Below, piece by piece: positions 55,784 through 64,000 of a stretch of DNA of 64,000 nucleotides (its first letter is position 1; every line of letters starts with the position of its first letter). The translations under genes were made by a program, and so were the position numbers. The notes beneath the pieces are model-generated. The model did no database searches, had not been told where the DNA came from, and was given only the letters and a program-made list of their open reading frames with translations. The stretch is taken from NCBI RefSeq assembly GCF_000331515.1, contig NZ_AMZO01000003.1:1-64000 (forward strand), written 5' to 3'. The DNA is from Photobacterium marinum. GTDB taxonomy: Bacteria; Pseudomonadota; Gammaproteobacteria; Enterobacterales; Vibrionaceae.

Positions 55784-57175
55784 TTATTCCTGTTGCTCGA
55801 CCTGAGCTGTCATTGTTCTGAAAGCCTTGTCGTCATCAGGCCCTTCATAAGTCATTAATCCATGTGCAGCTTCCAATAACGAAATACGAGCTACATTGTA
55901 TGCGTCAGCACGTTCTTGCTTGAGCGATTTTAGCCTATCTATGTTTGTGCCATGAAGGATCTGAGAACGTCCTTCCTCATAGATCACTCGAATAAGACTG
56001 CTAAGGGTTTGCCCCGTTGATTTATTCACCACGCTCTTCTTTCCAATGCCAGTGAAATTTGCAACCATATCAGCAATACCACTATGCTTACCGCCACAAG
56101 CTAAGACATCTAGGCTGGTCCCAAGTTTAGCTATAGCTGTTTGGTCACTCTCTTCTCGGCAAGCCTCTGCAAGCCAATTAAGCGCTGTTGTCCATCGTAA
56201 AGCGAGCTTTGGCCAGGGGCTACTATCCGGATTTATCACTCCTTCAAGTATCCTGCCAATATCCTGTGTACTAATAGGAAAGTCAGATAATTCCTTCAGC
56301 ACAGCGTCACCATCAATACCAACCACTCTTTTACTAAGTGCACTCCCTGGCAAATGCAGGTATCCATTAGTCTCTAATAAAGTGTAAGTTCTAATTGGTG
56401 GCAAGCGCTCACCGTAGAGAGATTGCTGCAGAAATGCATCCTGATAACCAATTATCAAAGAGATTGAGTCTAGCGCTGCTTTACAAGCAAGTTTTGCAAA
56501 CCTTTCAGAATACACTGCTTCGTACCCTGAAATAGTCACCCCAACGACAGTATGACAGACTTTGATTGCGTCATAGATATAGTCTGTACTGTCCGGCAGA
56601 GAAACGTCACTTCGAGGATCGTTGAGTGCCTCTTTAACAGACGCTTTCCAATCGATTCCACCTCCTGATTCTAAACCGAATCGTCGCTTGGCATTCTCGC
56701 TGAAATCAACTTCATCCAACCAGTCTTCTCTGGTCATTATCTTCACTGGCCCGACTTCAATGGGGCCACTACGCTCCATATGAAAGGTCCATGCTGGAAA
56801 ATAATGGGTATGCTCTTTTGCTATCTTATCTAACTGGCTATCAATCCGTTTCTTCAGTTCCTTGATAGCCTGCCTATCCTCATGCCATTGAGAGCCATCA
56901 AATAGCCCTTCTGAAAGCATATTGGCTACTACTTTGCGAACTACTTGTATGTAAGATGGTAGCTCAATCTTTACCCCGCCATCGAGTCTGTTCTCACAAA
57001 GGATTTGTGCCAACTTTCTTAAGTACTCTCTGGCTGATGAACTAAAATGTATCTGATATCCGTTATCCGTAGTTAAGAAATCCGGGAACGTTTTCTCCGA
57101 ACCCCAATCAAAGCCCGGAGAGTTAGCCTCGAACAATGCGTCAACTAGTTTAATTAGGTTGTTCTTTAAACTCAT
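55784..57175 (-). CDS. HEPN-like domain protein, possible abortive-infection factor
   Basis: This 463-aa protein has a C-terminal all-helical region ending with RSQILHG (Arg403-x4-His408), the Rx4-6H signature of HEPN ribonuclease domains. It is preceded by helices (LGTSLDVLACGGKHSGIADMVANF) as in ApeA-like HEPN proteins. The N-terminal 250 residues are a mixed domain with an AWTFHMERSGPIEVGPVKI beta segment that I do not recognise. Stand-alone HEPN proteins of this size on islands often act as toxin or phage-defence RNases. The ORF at 57362-57964 lies upstream on the same strand (gap about 190 bases). The attC-like palindrome lies about 220 bases downstream, so it may once have been a gene cassette. 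Confidence 0.6.
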   Translation of the reverse strand: MSLKNNLIKLVDALFEANSPGFDWGSEKTFPDFLTTDNGYQIHFSSSAREYLRKLAQILCENRLDGGVKIELPSYIQVVRKVVANMLSEGLFDGSQWHEDRQAIKELKKRIDSQLDKIAKEHTHYFPAWTFHMERSGPIEVGPVKIMTREDWLDEVDFSENAKRRFGLESGGGIDWKASVKEALNDPRSDVSLPDSTDYIYDAIKVCHTVVGVTISGYEAVYSERFAKLACKAALDSISLIIGYQDAFLQQSLYGERLPPIRTYTLLETNGYLHLPGSALSKRVVGIDGDAVLKELSDFPISTQDIGRILEGVINPDSSPWPKLALRWTTALNWLAEACREESDQTAIAKLGTSLDVLACGGKHSGIADMVANFTGIGKKSVVNKSTGQTLSSLIRVIYEEGRSQILHGTNIDRLKSLKQERADAYNVARISLLEAAHGLMTYEGPDDDKAFRTMTAQVEQQE

Positions 57176-57361
57176 TATTTTCTTCTATATTGTTTTCGAA
57201 ATCACTACCGACAGACTTAGCACCAATCCAGCAGGTGGACATAAGTATTTCACCCTGAAATCAGCTAATTGGTACGTTATGAACAGTAGTAGCAAATGCA
57301 GAATCTGACTCTATCAGCTAATCAACACGACCAGATCCAACACTCTCAAGCCCCTAGCGAA

Positions 57362-57964
57362 TTACGAAGGTTGATACAGTGCTGCTGCTGCGGTCACTCT
57401 AATACTCTCGATATCACTATTAAGAGCATCAATCAGTATTTCTTTAGCTTTCTCTTGAACTTCAAACTGAGTGGTAACAGTTGGTTTCTCTAACGATTCT
57501 GCTTTTTCTAGAAACTGTTTCATAGCACTAGCGTGTTTGGAGAAGTTAGACACCGTTTTCTTAGCACCTTTAAGTGAGCTTTGTACGCCTGTTGGAAGTA
57601 ATGATTTCTTTACCGTAATTAACAACTCAACTGCTACGCCATGGGGATCTCCATCTGTGTTGTTATCCCTCTCACTGTTGTATTCTACATTGCCCAAAGT
57701 GCGGAATATGTGCATTTCTTTTTTGTCGGCTTCTGAGGGCGTTAAAATTATGGACCCCGATTTAATATGCAAAAACTGCTCAACCTGCGATACGTTGTGA
57801 GCATTCATGTGATGTTTGTATTGCTCGTTGAGAATGTCCTCCAACTCCTTCCTGCTCAGCCCTCTTAAATCTCGCCCGCAAGGCCAGCCTATAGAAACCC
57901 TTCCAGATACAAACTCTGCTTCACGGTTAATATTGTGCGGCTTTGATCTTACGTGATACAACAT
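57362..57964 (-). CDS. Hypothetical protein, possible partner of the HEPN-like gene
   Basis: This 200-aa protein has GGAGG just before the ATG at 57964. The N-terminal part (REAEFVSGRVSIGWPCGRDLRGLSRKELEDIL) resembles the small domain with an IGW-containing strand that precedes nuclease domains in some defence proteins, but no nuclease motif follows. Residues 120-200 are helical and charged. It may form a pair with the HEPN-like protein downstream on the same strand. The function is unknown and the comparison is from memory. Confidence 0.5.
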   Translation of the reverse strand: MLYHVRSKPHNINREAEFVSGRVSIGWPCGRDLRGLSRKELEDILNEQYKHHMNAHNVSQVEQFLHIKSGSIILTPSEADKKEMHIFRTLGNVEYNSERDNNTDGDPHGVAVELLITVKKSLLPTGVQSSLKGAKKTVSNFSKHASAMKQFLEKAESLEKPTVTTQFEVQEKAKEILIDALNSDIESIRVTAAAALYQPS

Positions 57965-57993
57965 ACTCCCTCCAAGTTCAAACATGTTATCTT

Positions 57994-58048
57994 GAGTTAT
58001 ACAATATAGCAGCTTAGCAATGTTGTAAATAGTTATTTGGAGTTATAC
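57994..58048. promoter_or_regulatory. Direct repeat upstream of the hypothetical/HEPN pair
   Basis: GAGTTATAC occurs at 57994-58002 and again at 58040-58048, 46 bases apart (about four to five helical turns), just upstream of the 200-aa gene. It is a candidate operator; no regulator is assigned. Confidence 0.3.
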
Positions 58049-58202
58049 GACTTGGGATAACTTTACACTTGTACTTGTGATGGCAGAATTGATAAATGCT
58101 GAGTCGGTAACCGGTGCTTTAAACAGTTGGTAATTGTGTTTAAATTCAATGTCTTGATGTTTGTTATATGCTTAGTGAAAACGTCCTCGTACGTTGTTTG
58201 CT

Positions 58203-58304
58203 CTTACACCGGAACTAACTCATTTCTTGTGTAGAAATGAGTTAGAAAAGGCAGACAAGGTGTAAGTTCTTGTCGTACTGTACTGACAGCGTCCGAGTCA
58301 GTAC
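58203..58304. repeat. Tandem strong hairpins in a gene-free region
   Basis: CTAACTCATTTCT (58215-58227) and AGAAATGAGTTAG (58233-58245) form a perfect 13-bp hairpin. It is nested inside CTTACACC (58203-58210) and GGTGTAAG (58259-58266). A second perfect hairpin, GTACTGAC (58280-58287) with GTCAGTAC (58297-58304), follows. No T run follows either, so they are not ordinary terminators. The 730-base stretch 57986-58717 contains no supported gene. The structure could be an RNA, an origin-like element or a recombination site. Confidence 0.5.
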
Positions 58305-58589
58305 AAATTAACACAAAGGGATTAAGCATATTACACTGGGAGGTCAATATGGTGTTGTAAACCTTCCTTAATTAGTTACACACATAATTAGAATTTTCGG
58401 GCCGGTTGACCTACATCGCCACTAACTTAGTAGTCACTTTGTTACATCAGAAAAAGTTAGTTAAATTAAAAGTAACATGAAAGGAGTAAAGAGCAGGCTA
58501 AGAAGGTTTGGGAGAAAATGAGTTAACCGGCTTTAGAACTCATCAATATGAACCGATCAGGCTTCAAGACTATCTACCATCCTAAACAT

Positions 58590-59042
58590 ACATTTACTCC
58601 ACATACTCTTTGAATAAATGTGGAATAAAAGTTTGAAACTTTCCCTCATGAACCATCTTCCCCTTGCTTGTCTGAGCAAGAAGTCATAGGTTTGAAGCAA
58701 CATAGGAGCCTAATACCATGATCACACAAGACAAACAACCACTGCCAACACTCACGCCTTTTACTTTGCCAAATGTCCCATTCACCGTTATAGATCCACG
58801 AGATCTTCCAGCCAACTTGCAGATTGCTTTCGAATGTTATCTGGCTGGATCTGCAGCGCCACATCCTATTTATGCTTACCAGCATGACTACGAACGATTC
58901 TGTTTGCTCGTTCATCAAGGAAAGATCTCACTGAAAACGGAATGAAGTGAGTTATCAATACATTTTTCCACATTTCTATTCTGCTCAATGACTATAGCTG
59001 GTCACCACGAACAGAATATCGAGTAAATGTGGAATAAATCTA
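58590..59042. repeat. Four copies of ATGTGGAATAAA in two inverted pairs around a small gene
   Basis: The 15-base motif ATGTGG(A)(G/A)TAAA appears inverted at 58590-58604, direct at 58618-58632 (13/15 identical), inverted at 58960-58974 and direct at 59028-59042. Each pair forms an inverted repeat, and the two pairs bracket the 75-aa ORF at 58718-58945. The pattern suggests a duplicated operator, or the ends of a small mobile unit. Confidence 0.5.
58718..58945 (+). CDS. Small hypothetical protein
   Basis: This 75-aa frame has ATAGGAG ten bases before the ATG. It is Pro-rich at the N-terminus (PLPTLTPFTLPNVPF) and ends with a helix-like segment (YQHDYERFCLLVHQG). No family recognised and no signal peptide. 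It is the only credible gene between the two inverted-repeat pairs. Confidence 0.45.
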   Translation: MITQDKQPLPTLTPFTLPNVPFTVIDPRDLPANLQIAFECYLAGSAAPHPIYAYQHDYERFCLLVHQGKISLKTE

Positions 59043-59417
59043 TAACTTTCTGAGACCTTGATAGGAGCAAAAAGACCACAAATCAAAATAGGATGTGGTT
59101 TATATCTCTAATTTTAAATTTAAATTCATGCTTTCAGTTTTTATGGGTGATTTTTTCCATATTAAAAATGATCACATAGAGTTGCTATGGCAAATGGACG
59201 TGAACAGCGTGAGAATGATCAGTAACACCAACGTGAAATGAGGCATAAGTGAGCCGTATCCCCCCCCTCATTAAAGAACTAACAGACCTTGCTTTGGAGT
59301 AATTAATCTAAGCTATATATGCCTCGAACCGAGTTGACGCAACGCACAGCAGGTGAGAGCGACGTTCCTGTCACGCTTGAGCTGATAGATAATGAAGTGG
59401 TTTGCTCAGAATATTAT

Positions 59418-59503
59418 TGCGTATTCCAGCGAAGTTGAACACCTATTCCGGCTGAACGTGAACACTTAACATCCCCCTGTGTCAGCATGGGCCGGAATAC
59501 GCA
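59418..59503. repeat. Inverted repeat, possible IS21-like end remnant
   Basis: TGCGTATTCC (59418-59427) and GGAATACGCA (59494-59503) are perfect inverted repeats. The sequence between (CACCTATTCCGGCTGAACG, then TGAACAC) recalls the repeated terminal motifs of IS21-family elements. No transposase gene is present. The surrounding 59043-59507 holds no supported gene. Confidence 0.3.
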
Positions 59504-59507
59504 CTGG

Positions 59508-59714
59508 TCAGGGAAGCAATTCTCTAACATCACAGGCCAAGACTTCGGCAAGCTGGTAAACCTTCTCAAGCGTAATATTCACCTCACCACGCTCAATCCG
59601 ACCTACGTAGCTACGATCGATGTCTGCTAACAAAGCAAGTTTGTCTTGCGAAATGCCCATCTCTTTTCTTTTTACCCGTAGTTTCTCGCCAAATCGTTTA
59701 GCTAAGTCTTTCAT
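59508..59714 (-). CDS. XRE-family repressor
   Basis: This 68-aa protein is a single Cro/CI-type helix-turn-helix: FGEKLRVKRKEMGISQDKLA, then ADIDRSYVGRIERGEVNITL, then YQLAEVLACDVRELL. It has the size of controller proteins of restriction-modification and other mobile defence systems. It is divergent from the small gene/helicase pair. A perfect palindrome abuts its start codon, so it is probably autoregulated and may restrain the pair. Confidence 0.88.
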   Translation of the reverse strand: MKDLAKRFGEKLRVKRKEMGISQDKLALLADIDRSYVGRIERGEVNITLEKVYQLAEVLACDVRELLP

Positions 59715-59738
59715 TTTTCGTCTCTCAAAAGACGAAAA
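59715..59738. promoter_or_regulatory. Palindromic operator at the XRE gene start
   Basis: TTTTCGTCT (59715-59723) and AGACGAAAA (59730-59738) form perfect 9-base arms with a 6-base spacer. It lies directly before the XRE start codon, overlapping its ribosome binding region, and 110 bases from the start of the divergent gene. It is the obvious binding site for the XRE dimer. Confidence 0.65.
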
Positions 59739-59847
59739 CTATCCAAAGTTGCGGTATATAAAGCCACGGATTATAATCCGCAAATTCATTGAAGAGCGTT
59801 TCCCAAGCGATTCAAAAAGGTGCATAAGGCTTGTAACGGACACTGTC

Positions 59848-60399
59848 ATGTCGAACAAACCCATTAAAATTAATCAGTATCTCTACTTCATCTTGATGGA
59901 TGATCAATTTGATAACTTTACTGTTATCGAAATGCGAGATGCTTATCTGTCTAAGTTTGACAATCACTTAGATACGACCGAGGCTCGAAAGATTGTTTAT
60001 CGACAGATCCTGCGTCTACAAAGACGCGGTTTGCTGGAAAAGAATGGCGCAAATAACGCAAGAGACTCTAGATATAAGAAAACAGCATTATTCTATGAAT
60101 CGGACCTACAGCCTCACCCAAAGGATGCCTCACCGGTTCGACAAATAAACAATTGTGGTCATATCGATGAGTGTAAGGATCCGGTAATTCAGCAACTCAA
60201 AGAGCGCTTAAAGCAGTGTGAAGTGGACTTACTGACAAGTATCGGTGAATCGGAAGAATACATGCGATTGTACGAATCCTTTCCAGAAATGAAAGAGCAC
60301 TTGGAATCGCAATATCTGCAAGCTCGTGAAAATAGTTCAAAGCTACTAGGCCAAATAAAAGCCATAAAAATCGTTCTGACTCATCAGAAAAAGTTGTAA
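59848..60399 (+). CDS. Small protein encoded with SF2 helicase
   Basis: The frame is open from 59620 but would then overlap the divergent XRE gene and its operator. The ATG at 59848 gives 183 aa (MSNKPIKINQYLYFILMDDQ). Residues 20-70 look like a winged-helix domain (RDAYLSKFDNHLDTTEARKIVYRQILRLQRRGLLEKNG). Residues about 115-183 are a coiled coil. It is followed by the helicase gene after five bases, so the two are one operon. It may be a DNA-binding partner of the helicase. No family recognised. Confidence 0.65.
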   Translation: MSNKPIKINQYLYFILMDDQFDNFTVIEMRDAYLSKFDNHLDTTEARKIVYRQILRLQRRGLLEKNGANNARDSRYKKTALFYESDLQPHPKDASPVRQINNCGHIDECKDPVIQQLKERLKQCEVDLLTSIGESEEYMRLYESFPEMKEHLESQYLQARENSSKLLGQIKAIKIVLTHQKKL

Positions 60400-60404
60400 G
60401 TTAA

Positions 60405-61826
60405 ATGAAGCTAAGACAATGGCAGTCAGAGTGCGTTGAACGTGCTCTCGATCACTTCGAAGCCAGCAATAAACATTTCCTGTGTCTTGCAACACCAGGG
60501 GCAGGAAAAACGGTAATGGCTGCAGAAATTGCTGGAAGGTTACATGAGCAGAATCTCATTGATTTCGTGCTATGTTTTTCCCCCTCCATAAATGTATCTC
60601 AAAGTATACAAATCACGTTTTCCCATCGCTTTAATTGCCGATTTGATGGTGTCATAGGTGCAATTGGTTGCTCATATACCTATCAAAACATGCTTTTTTT
60701 TAAAAGTGATTTTTGGCAGATACTGAAGCATAACCGTGTATTAGTCATCTTTGATGAGATCCATCATTGTGCCGGCACAACACCTGAAAATGCCAATGCT
60801 TGGGGTGAAGAAATTATCCTTAACATTCAGTCTCAGGCTCAATACACCTTAGCCTTAACTGGCACACCATGGCGCTCTGACAACGCACCTATCGTACTTT
60901 CTCGCTATCTTGACCCTGACAGACAAATCCAGTGCGATTATGTCTATGGCTTGAAAGAGGCGGTACGTGATAGTGTCTGCCGCAATCCAAAAATTGTGTT
61001 GATAGACAATGAGAAGTTATCAGTTACAAACGGAGATAACCAAACTAAAACATTCACAAGCTTCAAAGATCTTCTAAATGATTCGTTTATTTCTTATCAA
61101 TCCATCATTACTAATGATACGGCCATCCGTTATATCTTAAGTCTCGGCTGTAAAAAACTGTCCGAGATTCGGCAATCAAATCCTAATGCCGGTGGTTTGG
61201 TTGTCGCTTCATCGATTGAACACGCCTCACATATTATTCGGATATTACGCGATGAGTTTTACCAAACGGCAGAACTGGTAACTTACAAGCAACCATCCCC
61301 CTCAGAAACCATTGATCAATTCCGGTGTAGTCACACGGAATGGATAGTCAGTATTGGAATGGTAAGTGAAGGGACTGACATCCCAAGGCTTCAAGTATGC
61401 TGCCATCTAAGCAAAGTAAAAACAGAACTCTACTTCAGACAAATTCTGGGGCGGATTTTGAGAGTAAACAACGCAATTACTCAAGAAGCGTGGCTCTACA
61501 CTTTTGCAGATCCACAGCTAACTGACTTTGCACACCGTATCGAACAAGAGTTGCCTGATATTCCCGTGATTATTAAAGAAACCATTGACGAAATAACTTC
61601 TGAACAAGTTACCCTCAAGAGAAACAGGGACAAACATGCATTGCAAACTACAGCGACTACCACCTTGGATATTGGGTTTGATCTAACCTCAAGCGAATCA
61701 CGCTCTGATCAAGCAAAGCAACTAACAAGTAACCAAGTATTAAAAAATAGCACCTCCCTTTGTTCCTTTGAATTCCTTGGCGGTTTCAGAGAAAAAGTGA
61801 TTACTACGTTTGATTCACCTTTTTAA
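60405..61826 (+). CDS. DEAD/DEAH-type SF2 helicase
   Basis: This 473-aa helicase of the ResIII/type-III-restriction-like SF2 class has an N-terminal Q-like LRQWQSECVERAL. Walker A is ATPGAGKT (about residues 29-36), motif II DEIH (117-120), motif III LTGTPWR (151-157), SEGTDIP as motif V, and QILGRILR as motif VI near residue 350. The C-terminal 90 residues are unassigned. No nuclease domain is seen. With the 183-aa protein and the XRE repressor it forms a compact three-gene unit on an island, which suggests defence or mobile-element maintenance; this is inference. Confidence 0.85.
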   Translation: MKLRQWQSECVERALDHFEASNKHFLCLATPGAGKTVMAAEIAGRLHEQNLIDFVLCFSPSINVSQSIQITFSHRFNCRFDGVIGAIGCSYTYQNMLFFKSDFWQILKHNRVLVIFDEIHHCAGTTPENANAWGEEIILNIQSQAQYTLALTGTPWRSDNAPIVLSRYLDPDRQIQCDYVYGLKEAVRDSVCRNPKIVLIDNEKLSVTNGDNQTKTFTSFKDLLNDSFISYQSIITNDTAIRYILSLGCKKLSEIRQSNPNAGGLVVASSIEHASHIIRILRDEFYQTAELVTYKQPSPSETIDQFRCSHTEWIVSIGMVSEGTDIPRLQVCCHLSKVKTELYFRQILGRILRVNNAITQEAWLYTFADPQLTDFAHRIEQELPDIPVIIKETIDEITSEQVTLKRNRDKHALQTTATTTLDIGFDLTSSESRSDQAKQLTSNQVLKNSTSLCSFEFLGGFREKVITTFDSPF

Positions 61827-61848
61827 GACGGATTTGTGGGATTTCAAG

Positions 61849-62883
61849 AGCTTTGTTGATCAATTCAGACTCTGAACAGACAACTCCCGCTTTTACTAGT
61901 TGTTAATCTGCTCGCCGAGTTTCAGGCATACCTAGCCTTGTGAGTTTGTTTAATGCTCTGATACCTGCGTAAGACTCTGCTACTTGTGCATCATATTCTC
62001 TCATGGACAACGAGGGGGTTATCAGTTTCTTATAACGAGACATACCGGTCTCGAAGATTGAGCGAGAGAGATAGTCTGAAGTGGACTTCCAATGATGATT
62101 ACAGCCATGAATTCGTTGGCTCGCGACGGCATAATTTCTTGTGTGTCCATCTTCCCAATATGTAGCACCAATCCTCGGAGTTATCAATGCTTTAGCTTTT
62201 TTACTCATAATAGCTTGATACCACCGATGAGAATCATAAGCTTCGTCACCCGATATAGTTTTAATCTTTTGGTCAGTTTTCTTCAGTACCCCTGGTAGTA
62301 CTTCACCATAAGCGACATTAGAAAGGGACAGTTCGGCCGCGACAATTTGATGAGTATCGGCATCAACGGCAATGTGCAATTTTCTCCAGATTCGTCGTTT
62401 GTCCTTACCATGTTTTTTCATGTGCCACTCACCTTCGCCGAATACTTTAAGGCCAGTTGAATCAATGGCCAGGTGACGAATTTCGCCCCTGACAGGAATT
62501 TTGATACTGATATCGACAGTCTTGGCACTTTAGCGGGAAATTCATTAAGGTGAAAACCGTGTCCACGAAACCTTGCAGAGAACGAAGTGATAAGCTGAAG
62601 ATACTCTTCACCATAAGTACGATCGTTATTGCTGTATCAGAATACTGGAAACCTCGGCCTCGACGTCCATGGTGAACTGAACAGTTCCAGGCTTAAATAA
62701 GGCTTCAATAGCCTCTTCATCGACCCAAAAGGTGAGTGAACCTCGGTTGATAAGTGCTTGATTATATTTTTTCCAGTTGTACGTTCGCTAAGTTGCTTTA
62801 CTCATCTATCACGTCCGGTACAAGGTATACCAGAACAGTTCGCGATAGTAGAAAGTAGTTCAGTACGATTTGTCAACAAAGCC
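61849..62883 (-). mobile_element. Decayed IS5-family (IS903-type) insertion sequence
   Basis: The ends are AGCTTTGTTGAT (61849-61860) and, inverted, GGCTTTGTTGAC (reverse complement of 62872-62883), matching the GGCTTTGTTG ends of the IS903 group. The length of 1035 bases also fits. No clear target duplication is visible. The interior is a broken transposase gene. Confidence 0.75.
61903..62817 (-). pseudogene. IS5-family transposase, frameshifted and interrupted
   Basis: The longest intact part (61903-62421) gives 172 residues of the C-terminal half: RIWRKLHIAVDADTHQIVAAELS with the second catalytic Asp, then SGDEAYDSHRWYQAI, and the closing IRALNKLTRLGMPETR. Further upstream on the minus strand, translated pieces INRGSLTFWVDEEAIEALFK and IRHLAIDSTGLKVFGEGEW lie in shifted frames separated by stop codons and a deletion. 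The transposase cannot be made whole, so the element is immobile without help. Confidence 0.85.
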
Positions 62884-63173
62884 TTATAGGTACATTCATA
62901 GAGCGTAAGTTCTATAGATGTTAATTCAACAAATTGGCGTCACGACCCAAAAATCACTAGAAATAGTTTAAAAAGTTAAAATTTGTTTTTAAAACTCTAA
63001 AATTTCATCAATTCCTTTATGCGATCATCTAGCAAACCCGATTTGTACATGTCATCATTAATTACAGAATTTGACTGGAAATTTCTGCCAGTTTTAATCA
63101 AAAACCTGTCATAAGAAGCATTCGGACACTGAAATTGGTCCAATACATATTGTTCCGGTCAAACTTATTGAAA
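62884..63173. other. Gene-free AT-rich stretch
   Basis: Between the IS end and the membrane-protein gene. No ORF or structured element is supported. It presumably contains the promoter for the following gene. Confidence 0.4.
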
Positions 63174-64000
63174 ATGAAGATAATGAAAGATAACTCTATA
63201 CAAAGTAAAGCATTCCAATCAGCTCATACGAAAATGGGTACCAAGCCTCAAGGCAGCGCAGGTATTCAGAAAAAGTCAGATTCGCCGACCGACACTGAGG
63301 CTACCCCATCGGCAATCAAATATAAGATTTTGAACGACATTAAGGAAACACTCCAAGCCACCTTAACAATGGTATTTTTGGCTTTTGTTATCGGTCCTTT
63401 ATTGGTCGTTCTTCTAAAAAAAGGCTTCATCGTAGAAAGTTCCGTTCTGGGTCAGTTACGCTTTACACCACTCCTTGAATCTTTATTCGGCCAAGCGGTT
63501 CCAATCACACTTGGCACGATTCTATTTGCCTCAATCTTTTTGGCACTCATGACCCTGCATAACCGCATTTTCCATGTAACCTTGAAAATCAGCTCCGCTA
63601 TCATGATGACTTGTGTCGCTGGTCTTTTTGGAGCGCTCGTTTTATTAGCCGGTTCATTATTCTCAATTGAGAGTATCGTCATCTCTGAGTTAACTCTTGT
63701 CTCGATAGCTATTAACTACTTTGTAACATTTGTATATTCCTGTATGGGGGTGTTTTTTTCAATCGGCTTCATTGCCAATCAAAACAAAGGTACTCTCACT
63801 CAAAGGATTTGTGTTTTGATAGTGGTCCCCTTTGCGCTTTATGTCTTCTTCCACAATGCTTGGGCGGCAACTTCAGGAATCGTCTTAATCGCAACACTCA
63901 TCCTATGTATTGTTATCATTGCTGTCGAGGTGTACACCCATGGCATCGATAACATCAGAAACGACAAACATAATGACAAGACAACAGGCCTGCCATCTCT
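63174..64000 (+). CDS. Polytopic membrane protein, cut by window end
   Basis: The frame is open from an ATG at 63174 (or 63183, also in frame) to the last base of the window, about 275 codons, with no stop. About 60 hydrophilic residues at the N-terminus precede six hydrophobic segments: TMVFLAFVIGPLLVVLL, ITLGTILFASIFLALM, IMMTCVAGLFGALVLLAG, INYFVTFVYSCMGVFFSIGF, VLIVVPFALYVFF and GIVLIATLILCIVIIA. A polar tail (NDKHNDKTTG) follows. No family recognised. It is the only gene after the IS, so whether it belongs to the island is unclear. Confidence 0.65.
   Translation, partial: MKIMKDNSIQSKAFQSAHTKMGTKPQGSAGIQKKSDSPTDTEATPSAIKYKILNDIKETLQATLTMVFLAFVIGPLLVVLLKKGFIVESSVLGQLRFTPLLESLFGQAVPITLGTILFASIFLALMTLHNRIFHVTLKISSAIMMTCVAGLFGALVLLAGSLFSIESIVISELTLVSIAINYFVTFVYSCMGVFFSIGFIANQNKGTLTQRICVLIVVPFALYVFFHNAWAATSGIVLIATLILCIVIIAVEVYTHGIDNIRNDKHNDKTTGLPS

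Noticed and set aside
58203-58266. Second attC site or retron RNA
   Set aside because: The outer ends are not AAC/GTT and the inner stem is perfect without extra bases, unlike attC; no reverse transcriptase gene is nearby for a retron.
59620-59847. N-terminal extension of the 183-aa helicase partner
   Set aside because: It would overlap the XRE gene and its operator on the opposite strand; the ATG at 59848 removes the conflict.
48143-64000. CRISPR array in the accessory region
   Set aside because: No regularly spaced repeat of 20-40 bases and no cas gene is seen.
62884-64000. Missing 3' part of the disrupted metallopeptidase gene as right boundary of the element
   Set aside because: I looked for a plus-strand sequence coding for the LCCHMEP-type tail between 55200 and 64000 and did not find it, so no right end is claimed.

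Overview
The window looks like a Vibrionaceae chromosome, probably a Vibrio and possibly its second chromosome. The support is the protein families (DUF3392, YqhD/YqhC, MalEFGK, LamB-MalM, YceJ/YceI, CyuA, many chemoreceptors), MalT-box-like sites at maltose promoters, and the moderate AT content. This assignment is inference from gene content only.

Layout. 1-7.4 kb: a structured-RNA candidate with a 21-codon ORF, a four-CHRD lipoprotein, two small envelope proteins, a yqhC-like/yqhD-like divergent pair, arfB, a DUF2256 mini-gene and a DUF3392 protein. 7.5-35.7 kb: a large alpha-glucan (maltodextrin and glycogen) region. It holds malEFG and a divergent malK, a GH133 debranching enzyme, a second malE, several GH13 enzymes, lamB-malM, glgX, an unusual glycogen-binding-module/phosphatase fusion, an oligo-1,6-glucosidase with a divergent LysR regulator, a chemoreceptor, glgCA, and another cytoplasmic amylase. 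Together they would take up maltodextrin (LamB, MalE, MalFGK), degrade it in the cytoplasm, and make and debranch glycogen. MalT-box-like sites before malE, malE2, lamB and the last amylase suggest one regulon; malT is not in the window.

35.7-47.6 kb: ordinary chromosomal genes. These are a PepSY protein, a Fur-box-preceded operon with fumC, an EAL protein, cytochrome b561 and YceI, a FolD-like protein, FabG, a second chemoreceptor, cysteine desulfidase CyuA, a Cys-tailed small protein and an isoprenylcysteine-methyltransferase-like protein with a C10 tract.

47.7-64 kb: an accessory island. A YgjP-like metallopeptidase gene is cut off just after its metal-binding motif. At that point begins a four-gene recombinase module (intA, tfp, intB, srap) typical of strand-biased circularizing integrative elements (SEs). 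Directly behind the module, in reverse orientation, lies an intact homolog of the broken gene. Further on are an attC-like imperfect palindrome, a protein with a HEPN-like motif and a partner ORF (possible defence), strong hairpins and inverted repeats, an XRE repressor with a palindromic operator divergent from a small gene plus SF2 helicase pair, a decayed IS5/IS903-type element, and a membrane protein running off the end. I did not find the missing 3' part of the disrupted peptidase gene, so the island's right end is not located.
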